From assembly GCF_038502225.1 (NCBI RefSeq), contig NC_091308.1:22235614-22299613 (forward strand): a stretch of 64,000 bases of DNA. Reading direction: 5' to 3'. The position numbers were made by a program, and so were the translations under genes. Of the stretch, positions 51,816-63,582 are shown in pieces (positions within the stretch are counted from its first letter, which is position 1; every line of letters begins with the position of its first letter). Source of the stretch: Cherax quadricarinatus (Eukaryota > Arthropoda > Malacostraca > Decapoda > Parastacidae). The notes under the pieces were generated by a model. That model searched no databases. It saw only the letters and a program-made list of their open reading frames with translations, and was not told the origin of the DNA.

Positions 51816-54800
51816 TCAAGTATTAAAAACCATTTGTCTCCATTCACTCCTATCAAACACGCTCACGCATGCCTGCTGGAAGTCCAAGCCCCTCGCACAC
51901 AAAACCTCCTTTACCCCCTCCCTCCAACCTTTCCTAGGCCGACCCCTACCCCGCCTTCCTTCCACTACAGACTGATACACTCTTGAAGTTATTCTGTTTC
52001 GCTCCATTCTCTCTACATGTCCGAACCACCTCTACAAACCCTTCCTCAGCCCTCTGGACAACAGTTTTGGTAATCCCACATCTCCTCCTAACTTCCAAAC
52101 TACGAATTCTCTGCATTATATTCACGCCACACATTGCCCTCAGACATGACATCTCCACTGCCTCCAGCCTTCTCCTCACTGCAACATTCATCACCCATGC
52201 TTCACACCCATATAAGAGCGTTGGTAAAATTACACTCTCATACATTCCCCTTTTTGCCTCCAAGGACAAAGTTCTTTGTCTCCACAGACTTCTAAGTGCA
52301 CCGCTCACCCTTTTCCCCTCATCAGTTCTATGATTCACCTCATCTTTCATAGACCCATCCGCTGACACGTCCACTCCCAAATATCTGAATACATTCACCT
52401 CCTCCATACTCTCTCCCTCCAATCTGATATCCAATCTTTCATCACCTAATCTTTATGTTATGCTCATAACCTTACTTCCTGTATTCACTTTTAATTTTCT
52501 TCTTTTGCATACCCTACCAAATTCATCCACCAGCCTCTGCAACTTCTCTTCAGAATCTCCCAAGAGCACAGTGTCATCAGCAAAGAGCAACTGTGACAAC
52601 TCCCACTTTATGTGTGATTCTTTATCTTTTAACTCCACGCCTCTTGCCAAGACCCTCGCATCTACTTCTCTTACAACCCCATCTGTAAATATATTAAACA
52701 ACTACGGTGACATCACACATCCTTGTCTAAGGCCTACTTTTACTGGGAAATAATCTCCCTCTTTCCTACATACTCTAACTTGAGCCTCACTATCCTCGTA
52801 AAAACTCTTCATTGCTTTCAGTAACCTACCTCCTACACCATACACCTGCAACATCTGCCACATTGCCCCCCTATCCACCCTGTCATACGCCTTTTCCAAA
52901 TCCATAAATGCCACAAAAACCTCTTTAGCCTTATCTAAATACTGTTCACTTATATGTTTCACTGTAAACACCTGGTCCACACACCCCCTACCTTTCCTAA
53001 AGCCTCCTTGTTCATCTGCTATCCTATTCTCCGTCTTACTCTTAATTCTTTCAATAATAACTCTACCATACACTTTACCAGGTATACTCAACAGACTTCT
53101 TTCTTTCTTTCAACACACCGGCCATATCCCACCAAGGCAGGGTGGCCCAAAAAGAAAAACAAAAGTTTCTCTTTTAAATGTAGTAATTTATATGGGAGAA
53201 GGGGTTACTAGCCCCTTGCTACCGGCATTTTAGTCGCCTCTTACAACACGCATGGCTTACAGAGGAAGAATTCTGTTCCACTTCCCCATGGAGATAGGAG
53301 GAAATAAACAAGAACAAGAACTAGAAAGAAAATAGAAGAATACCCGGAGGGGTGTGTATATATATGCTTTTACATGTATGTGTAGTGTGACCTAAGTGCA
53401 AGTAGAAGTAACAAGACATACCTGAAATCTTGCATGTTTATGAGACAGACAAAAGACACCTGCAATCCTACCATCATGTAAAACAATTACAGGTTTTCGT
53501 TGTACACTCACTTGGCAGGACGGTAGTACCTCCCTGGGCAGTTGCAGTTTACCAACCTACTACCTAGGTCTCAACAGACTTATCCCCCTATAATTTTTGC
53601 ACTCTCTTTTGTCCCCTTTGCCTTTATACAAAGGAACTATGCATGCTCTCTGCCAATCCCTAGGTACCTTACCCTCTTCCATACATTTATTAAATAATTG
53701 CACCAACCACTCCAAAACTATATCCCCACCTGCTTTTAACATTTCTATCTTTATCCCATCAGTCTCGGCTGCCTTACCCCCTTTCATTTTACCTACTGCC
53801 TCACGAACTTCCCCCACACTCACAACTGGCTCTTCCTCACTCCTACAAGATGTTATTCCTCCTTGCCCTATACACAAAATCACAGCTTCCCTATCTTCAA
53901 CATTTAACAATTCCTCAAAATATTCCCTCCATCTTCCCAATACATCTAACTCTCCATTTAATAACTCTCCTCTCCTATTTTTAACTGACAAATCCATTTG
54001 TTCTCTAAGCTTCCTTAACTTGTTAATCTCACTCCAAAACTTTTTCTTATTTTCAACAAAATTTGTTGATAACATCTCACCCACTCTCTCATTTGCTCTC
54101 TTTTTACATTGCTTCACCACTCTCTTAACCTCTCTCTTTTTCTCCATATACTCTTCCCTCCTTGCATCACTTCTACTTTGTAAAAACTTCTCATATGCTA
54201 ACTTTTTCTCCCTTACTACTCTCTTTACATCATCATTCCACCAATCGCTCCTGTTCCCTCCCGCACCCACTTTCCTGTAACCACAAACTTCTGCTGAACA
54301 CACTAACACTACATTTTTAAACCTACCCCATACCTCTTCAACCCTATTGCCTATGCTCTCATTAGCCCATCTATCCTCCAATAGCTGTTTATATCTTACC
54401 CTAACTGCCTCCTCTTTTAGTTTATAAACCTTCACCTCTCTCTTCCCTGATGCTTCTATTCTCCTTGTTTCCCATCTACTTTTTACTCTCAGTGTAGCTA
54501 CAACTAAGAAGTGATCTGATATATCTGTGGCCCCTCTATAAACATGTACATCCTGAAGTCTACTCAACAGTCTTTTATCTACCAATACATAATCCAACAA
54601 ACTACTGTCATTTCGCCCTACATCATATCTTGTATACTTATTTATCCTCTTTTTCTTAAAATATGTATTACCTATAACTAAACCCCTTTCTATACAAAGT
54701 TCAATCAAAGGCCTACCATTATTATTTACACCTGGCACCCCAAACTTACCTACCACACCCTTTCTAAAAGTTTCTCCTACTTTAGCATTCAGGTCCCCTA

Positions 54801-55197
54801 CCACAATTACTCTCTCACTTGGTTCAAAGGTTCCTATACATTCACTTAACATCTCCCAAAATCTCTCTCTCTCCTCCACATTCCTCTCTTCTCCAGGTGC
54901 ATACACGCTTATTATGACCCACTTTTCGCATCCAACCTTTACTTTAATCCACATAATCCTTGAATTTACACATTCATATTCTCTTTTCTCCTTCCATAAC
55001 TGATCCTTCAACATTACTGCTACCCCTTCCTTAGCTCTAACTCTCTCAGATACTCCAGATTTAATCCCATTGATTTCCCCCCACCGAAACTCCCCTACCC
55101 CCTTCAGCTTTGTTTTGCTTAGGACCAGGACATCCAACTTCTTTTCATTCATAACATCAGCAATCATCTGTTTCTTGTCATCCGCACTACATCCACA
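51816..55197 (-). pseudogene. RTE LINE polyprotein (copy I), damaged
   Basis: Endonuclease from GCSADDKKQMIADVMNEKK with VVGDLNAKVG, LLDYVLVDKRLL and TDISDHFLV; the usual N in GDFN is kept but the E of ETKL reads SKTKL here. RT blocks are GGKAAETDGIKIEML, YRGISLL (cut by the SINE), DEQGGFRKGRGC, AFMDLEKAYDRVDR, GLRQGCVMSP and LLFADDTVLLGDS. Breaks are the SINE insert, TAG at 52702-52704, a stop at 52453-52455 and a frameshift near 52030. Confidence 0.9.
53099..53569 (-). mobile_element. SINE-like RTE derivative, 471 bp (copy 2)
   Basis: Perfect 12-bp target duplication ctcaacagactt at 53087-53098 and 53570-53581. The minus strand reads from taggtagtaggttggtaa through the same body as copy 1 to ggtgggatatggccggtgtg and a short CTTT-type tail. 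It is inserted in the coding sequence of RTE copy I. Confidence 0.9.
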
Positions 55198-55201
55198 CAT
55201 T

Positions 55202-55646
55202 TTTTTTATTATTATTATTAACACACTGGCCGATTCCCACCAAGGCAGGGTGGCCCGAAAAAGAAAAACTTTCACCATCATTCACTCCATCACTGTCTTG
55301 CCAGAAGGGTGCTTTACACTACAGTTTTTAAACTGCAACATTAACACCCCTCCTTCAGAGTGCAGGCACTGTACTTCCCATCTCCAGGACTCAAGTCCGG
55401 CCTGCCGGTTTCCCTGAATCCCTTCATAAATGTTACTTTGCTCACACTCCAACAGCACGTCAAGTATTAAAAACCATTTGTCTCCATTCATTCCTATCAA
55501 ACACGCTCACGCATGCCTGCTGGAAGTCCAAGCCCCTCGCACACAAAACCTCCTTTACCCCCTCCCTCCAACCTTTCCTAGGCCGACCCCTACCCCGCCT
55601 TCCTTCCACTACAGACTGATACACTCTTGAAGTCATTCTGTTTCGC
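55202..55646 (-). mobile_element. RTE LINE 3' fragment (copy J)
   Basis: 3' UTR and C-terminal codons of the second RTE subfamily, nearly the same as 46976-47425 and 51688-52010. The tail is AAT-rich (attattattattaa in reverse), abutting copy I. It is truncated at tgtttcgctgg. 55647-55879 holds nothing recognised. Confidence 0.85.
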
Positions 55647-56257
55647 TGGAACGTTATAATAAATATATACTACTCTCAATATCTGTAATCCTCTCTAACA
55701 TTAAATAAGTCATTGTGTCCTTTTTAGGTTAATAATCAAGCCTGTAATTCCTCTCTATTAAACTTATTAAAGCCATATAGCATGAACTGATAGAATATTC
55801 AATTCTATTGTATTCATTGTAAATGCCTGAATTTACAATTACATTCACCTGAGTGACCATATGTACAAAATTACTCATACAGTGGTCCCTCAAGTTTCGT
55901 AAGCCTTGTGCTTCGTAAATTTCGACTTTCAACAACTTTTTTTGTGAAAATATAGCCTTGCTGTTCATAATTTGCCTCGCCATTTGTCGCTCGTTTGTAA
56001 TGTATATGAGCAGCCTTCCAATGTCTGCACGCACGCAAAGGCACCCCACACACCATTCCCAGTCAGTGTGGCATTGTTTATTGGCAAGTGATCATCACCC
56101 CAACTGTTCATACGATTAATTTTGTAATCCATTGTTTTTGTGCTTGCAACTGCTAAATAAGCCACCATGGGCCAAAAGAAACCTCCTAGTGCCAGTCCTT
56201 TGGTAAAGAAGGCAAGAAACACGATAGAATTCAAGAAAGAACACATCAGCCAGGGTA

Positions 56258-58078
56258 CAGTAGGGCCCCACTTATACGGCAGGTTAGGTTCCAGGCTACC
56301 GCCGTAAAGCGGAAATCGCCGTAAAGTGGAACACTCTTTTTTCCACTTATAAATACATACAAATACTAGATAACAAGTTTACACTAACATATATTAAGTT
56401 AGCAATAGAACTAGGCATCAAAAACAATAAAAAAAAGTACATTACACACAGTGCACTCATTACTTACCTTAAAATATTTATAGTCTTAATCTTGGGTGAG
56501 ACAAGTAGTATTTATTGTAAGAAATCAAGTGTGGTATGTATGGTAGTCAGACGGGCTACCGTACCAGGCCACCCCACCTACACATAATATTCTATTACAT
56601 TTAAGTATCCCAGAGCAATAAAATGCATATACAGTTTGCTCATTACTTACCTTAAAATATTTGTAGTCTTAATCTAGGGTGAGACAAGTAGTATTTATTG
56701 TAAGAAATCAAGTGTGGTATGTATGGTAGTCAGCCGGGCTACCATACCAAGCCAACCCACCCACACATATATTCTATGATATTTAAGCATCCCAGAGCAA
56801 TAAAATGTATATATAGTTCACTCATTACTTACCTTAAAATATTTGTAGTCTTAATGTAGGGTCAGGAGTAACTAAATGAGATAAAACGAATAAATGAGAG
56901 AGAAAGAACGAGTGGATGAGAGAGGACAGGCGCAGAGTTATGTAAACAAACCAGGCGAAGGTAAGTTTTGTAAACAAAGTGTACACGTCTGGTTTGTGTA
57001 CAAGTTACATTGTGTACAGGTTGTCTCTACACTGATACGTTAGAATAAATAGAGAAGAACACTCCCATTCTCATGTAACATCATTTTGAGAAGAAATTAC
57101 GCTCTGAGTGAAGGCAATGGAAATAAGTCACTTTGACTTTTTGGGGTTATCCTAGGTTCTCTACACATATGCTGTTATGTACTTTAATCTATGTAACTGT
57201 ATTTGTGTATACCTGAATAAACTTACATACATACGAAAGGAATTTTCTAGTTACCCCCAGTAACACATTTTCTCTTATATTAGATTAGAGAAAATGTTAT
57301 TCTTGGCATCACTTGTACAAGTTATCTGGCTACCACATCTCATATTTATGTTTATTTATTCTATTGTGGGGTGTATTTATCATCTTTATATGTTATGTAT
57401 CATGTTTATTATATAATTTTGAAAAAATATATGGATGGATTAATGAAAATGTGTATATTAACGTAATATACGACATTTAATGAGACTCGGTGATGATTAT
57501 TATTATTATTATTTCTAATATGGCGTCACTTGCGCAAGTCGTCTGCTACCACATCTCATATTTATGTTTATTTATTCTACTGTGGGGTGTATTTATCATA
57601 TTTATATGTTATGCATCGTGTTTATTATATAATTTTGAAAAAATATCATAGATGGATAAATGAAAATGTGTATATTAACGTAATATACGACATTTAATTG
57701 AGACTCTGTGATTATTATTATCATTACTAATATGACGTCTGGAGACATAAGACACTCTTACTGATTTTAATGTGTACCTGCATGCCAGCACAGTATGTAA
57801 GTTTATTTAAGTACAGGTATACATAAGTATAATTATCAGAGTACATATAAAATATGAAATAACTTTTAAAAGCACTTAAAATTTTGGAGTTTCCAGACAT
57901 AATGGAGAGACTTAGTGCTTACGGATCTCACAGAGAATGTAAACAAACCGGGTGGGGCGCGGTGACCGTATTAGAAAGTCAGGTGGGGGGAGCCGTATAT
58001 TGAGTTTTGGTTATAATTTGAAATGACCGTATTAGCGGAACGCTGTAAAGCGAAACACCGTAAAGCGGGGCCCTGCTG
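56258..58078. mobile_element. 1.8 kb Tigger-like non-autonomous element (CAGTAGGGCCCC family)
   Basis: TA at 56256-56257 and 58079-58080; ends CAGTAGGGCCCCACTTATAC and CGTAAAGCGGGGCCCTGCTG. It contains two tandem duplications, about 183 bp (56456, 56639, 56821) and about 216 bp (from about 57305 and 57525), and a module gggttatcctaggttctcta ending in acttacatacatac (57145-57235). There is no open frame. It was inserted at the TA in a minisatellite unit. Confidence 0.88.
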
Positions 58079-58165
58079 TACTTCCCCACAGCAGCCAGGG
58101 TACTTCCCCACATACCAGCCAGGGTACTTCCCCACACAAACCAGCCAGGGTACTTCCCCACACAC
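58079..58165. repeat. 24-bp minisatellite, about four units
   Basis: Units ccagccagggtacttcccca with small variation. One unit is split by the MITE, its left half being 56247-56257. Confidence 0.85.
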
Positions 58166-58341
58166 ACACGATTTGATTTGAGTGGGACTTCTACATGGGT
58201 GAATAGGATTATCAAAGCTAATTGCTTGGGGAGCATTGAAAATTGGGTTGGGCAAATATGCTGTTAGTGGGATGGTTTGTGAAGGACCTGCCTAGTATGG
58301 GCCAACAAGTCCGCTGCAGTGTTCCTGCTTTCTTATGTACA
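58166..58341 (+). mobile_element. CR1-like family 2, 3' end fragment
   Basis: Plus-strand counterpart of the end at 7794: gtatgggccaacaagtccgc, then gcagtgttcctgctttctta. It lies inside Tigger 3. The 5' limit is uncertain. Confidence 0.5.
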
Positions 58342-58763
58342 CCAGCTGAGGAAATTGCTTCAGAGGAGGAGGAAGAGAGAGGGAAGATGATGCCTTCTTC
58401 AAAGATTAAGGACATTTGTGCAAAGTGGAGTGAGGTGCAAACATTTGTGGAGGAACATCACCCTAACCCTCTCCCCTCATCCCATCTCCCATACACCAAC
58501 AAGAGTCTTCAATAAAGGTAAGTGTGATGTTATTATTGTTTTATATTTGATTTCTCATTCTTTTCTATATGTAAATCTATATTTAATGTAAAAAAATATT
58601 TTTTGTTAATACTTTAGGGTGTGTGGAATGGATTAATTGGATTTACATTATTTCTTATGGGGAAAATGGTTTCACCATGCATAAATTTCAACTTTCGTCA
58701 CACTCTCTGGAACGGATTAATTACGAAATTCGAGGGTCCACTGTATTGTTATTGCCTTATTAA

Positions 58764-59836
58764 CCCTTTGAGGGTTTCAGACGTACTAGTACGGCTTACG
58801 ACCCAGGGTTTTTGACGTACTAGTACGCCTAAATTCTAGCGCCCTCAAATCTAGTGGGAGAAAGCTGGTAGGCCTTCATATGAAAGAATGGGTCTATGTG
58901 GTCAGTGTGCACAGTCTAAAAAAAATCCTGCAGCACACAGTGCATAATGAGAATAAAAAAAACTTTGGCCATTTTTTTGGAATAAATCAGCGACTTTGCA
59001 GTGTAATTTCGTATGGTATTTATTGTTGTATTCTAGTTTTCTTGGTCTCATTTTATAGAATGGAAGACATATTACAGAAATTGAGATGATTTTGACTGGT
59101 TTTACAATGAAAGGTGCCTTGAAATTGAGCTCAAAGTAGCAGAAATGTTCGATTTTTACCAAATTTCAAAAGTAAACAAATCGTGCCAAGCGTGCAATAC
59201 ACGTCAACTGGTGAGTCTAATATTCTTTCACAAGTGCACCAATAATATTTATACCATTTTTTACACTAATGCAGTAGTCTGCATAACAGTAAATCTTATA
59301 TTTTTTGTGAGAATAAAAATTCAAAGTGGAAAGCAAAAGAATATAAGAAGGGCCTTGAGACGTGACTAATGACTAGAGGAAATGTCATTTTAGTGCCAGG
59401 AATGTCTTTCTTGTTTATTCTGGACCCTATTCGGAAATTGGCATCTTTTGAAATTTGTGTGAAATTGGCAAAATTGCTAAATTCTGACCACTGTACTGGA
59501 TAGTTGAATTTCATAAATGGGTGGTTTCTTGCACCCATTCGATAGAAAAAATGGAGTTCTAGCGAAATATTCATGTTTTTTGTCGACTAGTACAGTGGAA
59601 TTGGCCGAAAATGGGGCTCAAAGTGGGCAAAATCGCCGATGCGTAAACATCGCCGAGACCGCTAACTTTGCGAGAGCATAATTCCGTAAGTTTTCTATCA
59701 AATTTCAAACTTTTGGTGTCTTTATGATCGGGAAAAGATTCTCTATCTTTTCATAAGAGAAAATAATTTTTTTTTTTTTTAAATTTGGCCGACCCTGAGA
59801 ACGAGTTTCGGAGAGGGCCTGTCGACCCTCAAAGGG
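58764..59836. mobile_element. piggyBac-type MITE M5, CTAG family, 1,073 bp
   Basis: TTAA at 58760-58763 and 59837-59840; ends CCCTTTGAGGGT and ACCCTCAAAGGG. Dyads CGTACTAGTACG at 58782-58793 and 58816-58827 start 34 bp apart. It has the same interior as M1 and M3. Confidence 0.93.
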
Positions 59837-59849
59837 TTAATCTTAAGAT

Positions 59850-59965
59850 TGACTGAAATGCTCTTCATATAAAGGGGTTTTTGGCATGTACACCCAAATG
59901 TCATTCTCCTTTGTACAAACATTGTATCATGCTGAAATAAATTTATCATTATCATTATCATTAAC
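59850..59965 (+). mobile_element. LINE 3' UTR end with (TTATCA)n tail
   Basis: ctttgtacaaacattgta, then gctgaaataaa and ttatcattatcattatcatt. It is the same 3' end as at 4083-4180 (minus). It is severely 5' truncated. 59966-60193 is not recognised. Confidence 0.65.
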
Positions 59966-60195
59966 ATTTTTAGTAAAATTTAGAATATAGAAAGAAAACT
60001 TGAGAGTACTATCATTAATTAATAATTTTCACTACAGAAATGTCTTGTAGGTTTGCCCAGTTTATTTACAAATTTCTTAGTATTTCATTTCCTGGCATTA
60101 TCGTGGGAAAACTTTGTATTTACTTGAATCTTATATCACATCTGTAACTTCCTATCCCTGAAGCAGGAGGTGTCCACTTGGTGAGGAGCTAAATA

Positions 60196-60398
60196 CAGTG
60201 GACCCCCGCTTAACGATCACCTCCCAATGCGACCAATTATGTAAGTGTATTTATGTAAGTGCGTTTGTACGTGTATGTTTGGGGGTCTGAAATGGACTAA
60301 TCTACTTCACAATATTCCTTATGGGAACAAATTCAGTCAGTACTGGCACCTGAACATACTTCTGGAATGAAAAAATATCGTTAACCGGGGGTCCACTG
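60196..60398. mobile_element. 203-bp Tigger-type MITE, copy 3 of 3
   Basis: TA at 60194-60195 and 60399-60400. Same length and interior as copies 1 and 2, including tgtaagtgtatttatgtaag. Confidence 0.93.
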
Positions 60399-60412
60399 TA
60401 TTTCAACTTTAA

Positions 60413-61425
60413 CCCTTTGACTGTCGCAACCCCAAATCCTAAAGTGTCTCTCTCTATTGCAAAATTTTCGAAAAAAAAAAGTTTTCTTATGAAATGATAG
60501 AGAATCTTTTCCCGATGTTAATGACACCAAGAGTACAAAATTTGATGAAAAACTTATATGATATTACGCTCTCGCGAAGTTAGTGATCTCAGCTATGTTT
60601 ACGCATCAGTGATTTTGCCCACTTTGAGCCCTATTTTCGGCCAATTCCATTGTTCCAATCGACCAAACTCATAGCTATTTCTTTAGAACTCCATTTATTC
60701 TATTGATTGAGTACAAGAAACTGCCCATTTACCAATCTCAACTACCCAATAAAGTAATCAGAATTTGGCAATTTGGCCAATTTCATGCAAATTAAAAATG
60801 ATGCCAATTTCAAAATAGGGTCTAGAATGAACAATGCAGACATTCCTGGCATTGAAATAACATTTTCTCTGTTCATCAGTCATGTCTCCAGGCCTCTCTT
60901 ATATTACTCTTGCTTTCTATTTTGAATTTTTATTCACACAAAAAATAGAAGATGTACTATTATGCAGACTAATGCATTATTGTAATAATTGTATAAATAA
61001 TGTCAATCCATTCATGACTGTGTATTAGAATGGCTAATTGGACACTTATTGGACAATGATGTTATTTGTTTACTCGAACATCGGCAAAAATCAAACATTT
61101 CCACTACTTTGAGCTCAATTTCAAGGTCCTTTTCATTGTGAAACCAATCAAAAATCATCTCTATTTCTGTAATATGTCTTCCATTCTATCAAATGAGACC
61201 AAGAAAATGAGAATACAACCATAAATACTATACAAAAATACACCCCAAAGTTGGCGTTTTAATCCAAAAACATGGTCAGAGTTTTTTTTCCTCATTATGT
61301 ACTGCGTGCTGCAGGATTTTTTTTTTTACTGCACACACTGACCACACAGACCCATTCTCTCACATGTCGGCCTACCAGCTTTCTCCCGCTTGATTTGAAG
61401 CCGTATAATTTTGGAGATAAATACA
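60413..61425. mobile_element. piggyBac-type MITE M6, reversed, right end eroded
   Basis: Left TTAA 60409-60412 and terminus CCCTTTGACTGTCGC. The interior is the CTAG-family MITE in reverse (tctatcaaatgagacc, then tctcccgcttgatttgaagc). At the right, gataaatac resembles a TTTA-type dyad, but the terminus is lost before the next element at 61430. Confidence 0.75.
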
Positions 61426-61429
61426 TTAA

Positions 61430-61620
61430 CCCTTAAATGGTCCAAACGTATATATACGTTTTTTCAACATCTGAAAGTATGTAAAAAAATGTAGATCTTT
61501 TTTTGTTTTACATTTGAAAACGTGTAAAAAACTTTTATCTACATTTTTTTTTTTGTTATATTTGAAAATATGTAAAAAAAAGTAGATCTACTTTTGTAGC
61601 ACTACGAATTTGAACATCGA
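61430..61620. mobile_element. left end of another TTAA element, TATA-type dyad
   Basis: After TTAA 61426-61429 it begins CCCTTAAATGGTCC and has CGTATATATACG at 61447-61458, then repeated aaagtatgtaaaaaaatgta-like segments. No second dyad at 34 bp and no right end were found. It is probably a different piggyBac-like family, truncated. Confidence 0.5.
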
Positions 61621-62052
61621 TCTCTTTGGACTGTTTTTTGCTGGTACACAAACATTTCTGTCTGTCTATTTGTCTGTCTGTCAAGCTCCCTGTCTGTCCA
61701 TCTAGCTCTCTGTCTCAGAGAGAGCCACAAGACTGTGTCATCACGTTTACTCACATCTTCAAGCAGAGTATAGCACTTTGTCTGGATTTCTTGGGTTATC
61801 CTAGGTAATTTACACTATGTATACTTGTATTTATGTGTACCTGTGAGACAGAGATAGGCAGACAGAAGAGAGACAGATTGAAAGATATAGAATGAGGGAG
61901 AAAGATAATTAGATAGAATGGAGGAGGGGAAGCAGCATCCGACCCCATTGTTTTGACAGGGGTAGGGGTAGTGACTAATGAGACAATATGTCACTTTGAC
62001 AGCTGCCGACTTCTGACTCAAAACAATTATAAGCCACACACTCGCACACAAG

Positions 62053-63056
62053 ACAAGGAGGAGGAGAAGGAGGAGAAGAAGGAGGAGAAGAAGGAGAAGA
62101 AGGAGGAGAAGGAGGAGAAGAAGGAGAAGAAGAAGGAGAAGAAGAAGGAGAAGAAGGAGAAGAAGAAGGAGAAGAAGGAGGAGAAGAAGGAGGAGAAGAA
62201 GGAGGAGAAGAAGGAGGAGAAGAAGGAGGAGAAGAAGGAGGAGAAGAAGGAGGAGAAGAAGGAGAAGAAGAAGGAGGAGAAGGAGGAGAAGAAGAAGGAG
62301 AAGAAGAAGGAGAAGAAGGAGAAGAAGAAGGAGAAGAAGAAGGAGAAGAAGGAGGAGAAGAAGGAGGAGAAGAAGGAGGAGAAGAAGGAGGAGAAGAAGG
62401 AGGAGAAGAAGGAGGAGAAGAAGGAGGAGAAGAAGGAGGAGAAGAAGGAGGAGAAGAAGGAGGAGAAGAAGGAGGAGAAGAAGGAGGAGAAGAAGGAGGA
62501 GAAGGAGGAGAAGGAGGAGGAGAAGGAGGAGGAGAAGGAGGAGGAGAAGGAGGAGGAGAAGGAGGAGGAGAAGTAGGAGGTGAAGGAGGAGGAGAAGAAG
62601 GAGGAGAAGAAGTAGGAGAAGAAGGAGGAGAAGAAGGAGGAGAAGTAGGAGGAGAAGTAGGAGGAGAAGGAGGAGAAGAAGAAGAAGAAGAAGAAGAAGA
62701 AGAAGAAGAAGAAGAAGAAGAAGAAGAAGAAGAAGAAGAAAAAGAAGAAGAAGAAGAAAAAGAAGAAGAAAAAGAAGAAGAAAAAGAAGAAGAAGAAGAA
62801 GAAGAAGAAGAAGAAGAAGAAGAAAAAGAAGAAGAAGAAGAAAAAGAAGAAGAAAAAGAAGAAGAAAAAGAAGAAGAAGAAGAAAAAGAAGAAGAAAAAG
62901 AAGAAGAAGAAGAAGAAGAAGAAGAAGAAGAAGAAGAAGAAGAAAAAGAAGAAGAAGAAGAAGAAGAAGAAGAAGAAAAAGAAGAAAAAGAAGAAAAAGA
63001 AGAAAAAGAAGAAAAAGAAGAAAAAAAAGAAGAAGAAGAAGAAGAAGAAGAAGAAG

Positions 63057-63087
<31 letters not shown>
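62053..63087. repeat. 1 kb polypurine microsatellite (GGAGAA)n / (GAA)n
   Basis: The plus strand is A and G almost throughout, with only a few T between 62573 and 62660. The unit drifts from GGAGAA to GGAGGAGAA and then pure GAA with AAA variants. Such tracts can form triplex DNA (known property). Translated Lys/Glu, Leu and Phe runs are artefacts. 61621-62052 before it contains a CTGT-rich patch and nothing else recognised. Confidence 0.95.
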
Positions 63088-63132
<45 letters not shown>

Positions 63133-63150
63133 TTGTTTGTTTGTTTGTTT
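63085..63150. repeat. (GTA)n then (GTTT)n microsatellites
   Basis: About 15 GTA units followed by five GTTT units, joining the polypurine tract to a piggyBac end. Confidence 0.9.
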
Positions 63151-63578
63151 TTGTAAACAAGTTTTGTTAACAATATATTGATAATTCTGTTTGTGTGCTT
63201 ATTGTGTTGTATACAACGAGTGTATATATATACATTGCACCTTACTTTGGTCTCATAGGCCACATAAGTTATGTGAAAAAATAAAATAGTGAAAAAAACA
63301 ACAAACCTTCAAATACAAGTAAACTAAAGTTTACCAGGTGAGCCGCAGTCGCCGCTGTTGCCATACGCGGCTCATTTTCTGCAAACTTCACGGCTCTATA
63401 TCTCGGTAAGTACCGATGGCAAAAATTTTTTTTTTGGACTAAAACACTCAGAAAAATAATCTTAACATTTTCATAAGAAAAAATAATTTTTTTTTTTTTG
63501 AATATTTGGCGACATAGAATGAAGGGTTAAAAACCCTGGCTCATAAGACCTATAAATACAACCGAAACAGTCAAAGAG
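63151..63578. mobile_element. PB2-family piggyBac end fragments, left arm then right arm
   Basis: 63151-63526 matches the reverse of the PB2 left arm (tcataggccacataagtta, then cggctctatatctcggtaag). 63531-63578 matches the right terminus (cataagacctataaatac, then GAAACAGTCAAAGAG) before TTAA 63579-63582. The transposase gene is absent. An agggTTAA lies between them at 63523-63530. Confidence 0.7.
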
Positions 63579-63582
63579 TTAA

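Larger units (their letters stand above)
48650..55201 (-). mobile_element. near full-length RTE LINE (copy I), split by PB3 and a SINE-like element
   Basis: Tail at 48650, PB3 at 48766-51683 in its 3' UTR, C-terminus and RT at 51688-53086, SINE-like insert at 53099-53569, then the rest of RT and the endonuclease to 55201. The 5' UTR and first codons are missing. It belongs to the second RTE subfamily (acacccctccttcagagtgc 3' UTR). Confidence 0.88.
55880..58743 (+). mobile_element. Tigger 3, deleted, split by a MITE
   Basis: TA at 55878-55879 and 58744-58745; ends CAGTGGTCCCTCAAGTTTCG and CGAAATTCGAGGGTCCACTG. The start of the transposase is at ATG 56167 in a strong Kozak context (gccaccATGG, MGQKKPPSASPLVKKARNT). 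Only the N-terminus and a short acidic C-terminal part (EEIASEEEEERGKMMPSSKI near 58340-58430) survive. A MITE (56258-58078), a minisatellite and a LINE 3' end lie between. Confidence 0.85.

Noticed and set aside
61815..63263. Long frames encoding poly-Leu, poly-Phe/Ser and Lys/Glu
   Set aside because: They are translations of the purine microsatellite in different frames; no start context or unique sequence supports a gene.
63515..63582. Head-to-tail junction of an excised piggyBac circle
   Set aside because: Both arms point the same way (right), and the left terminus is eroded, so this is a juxtaposition of fragments and not a circle joint.
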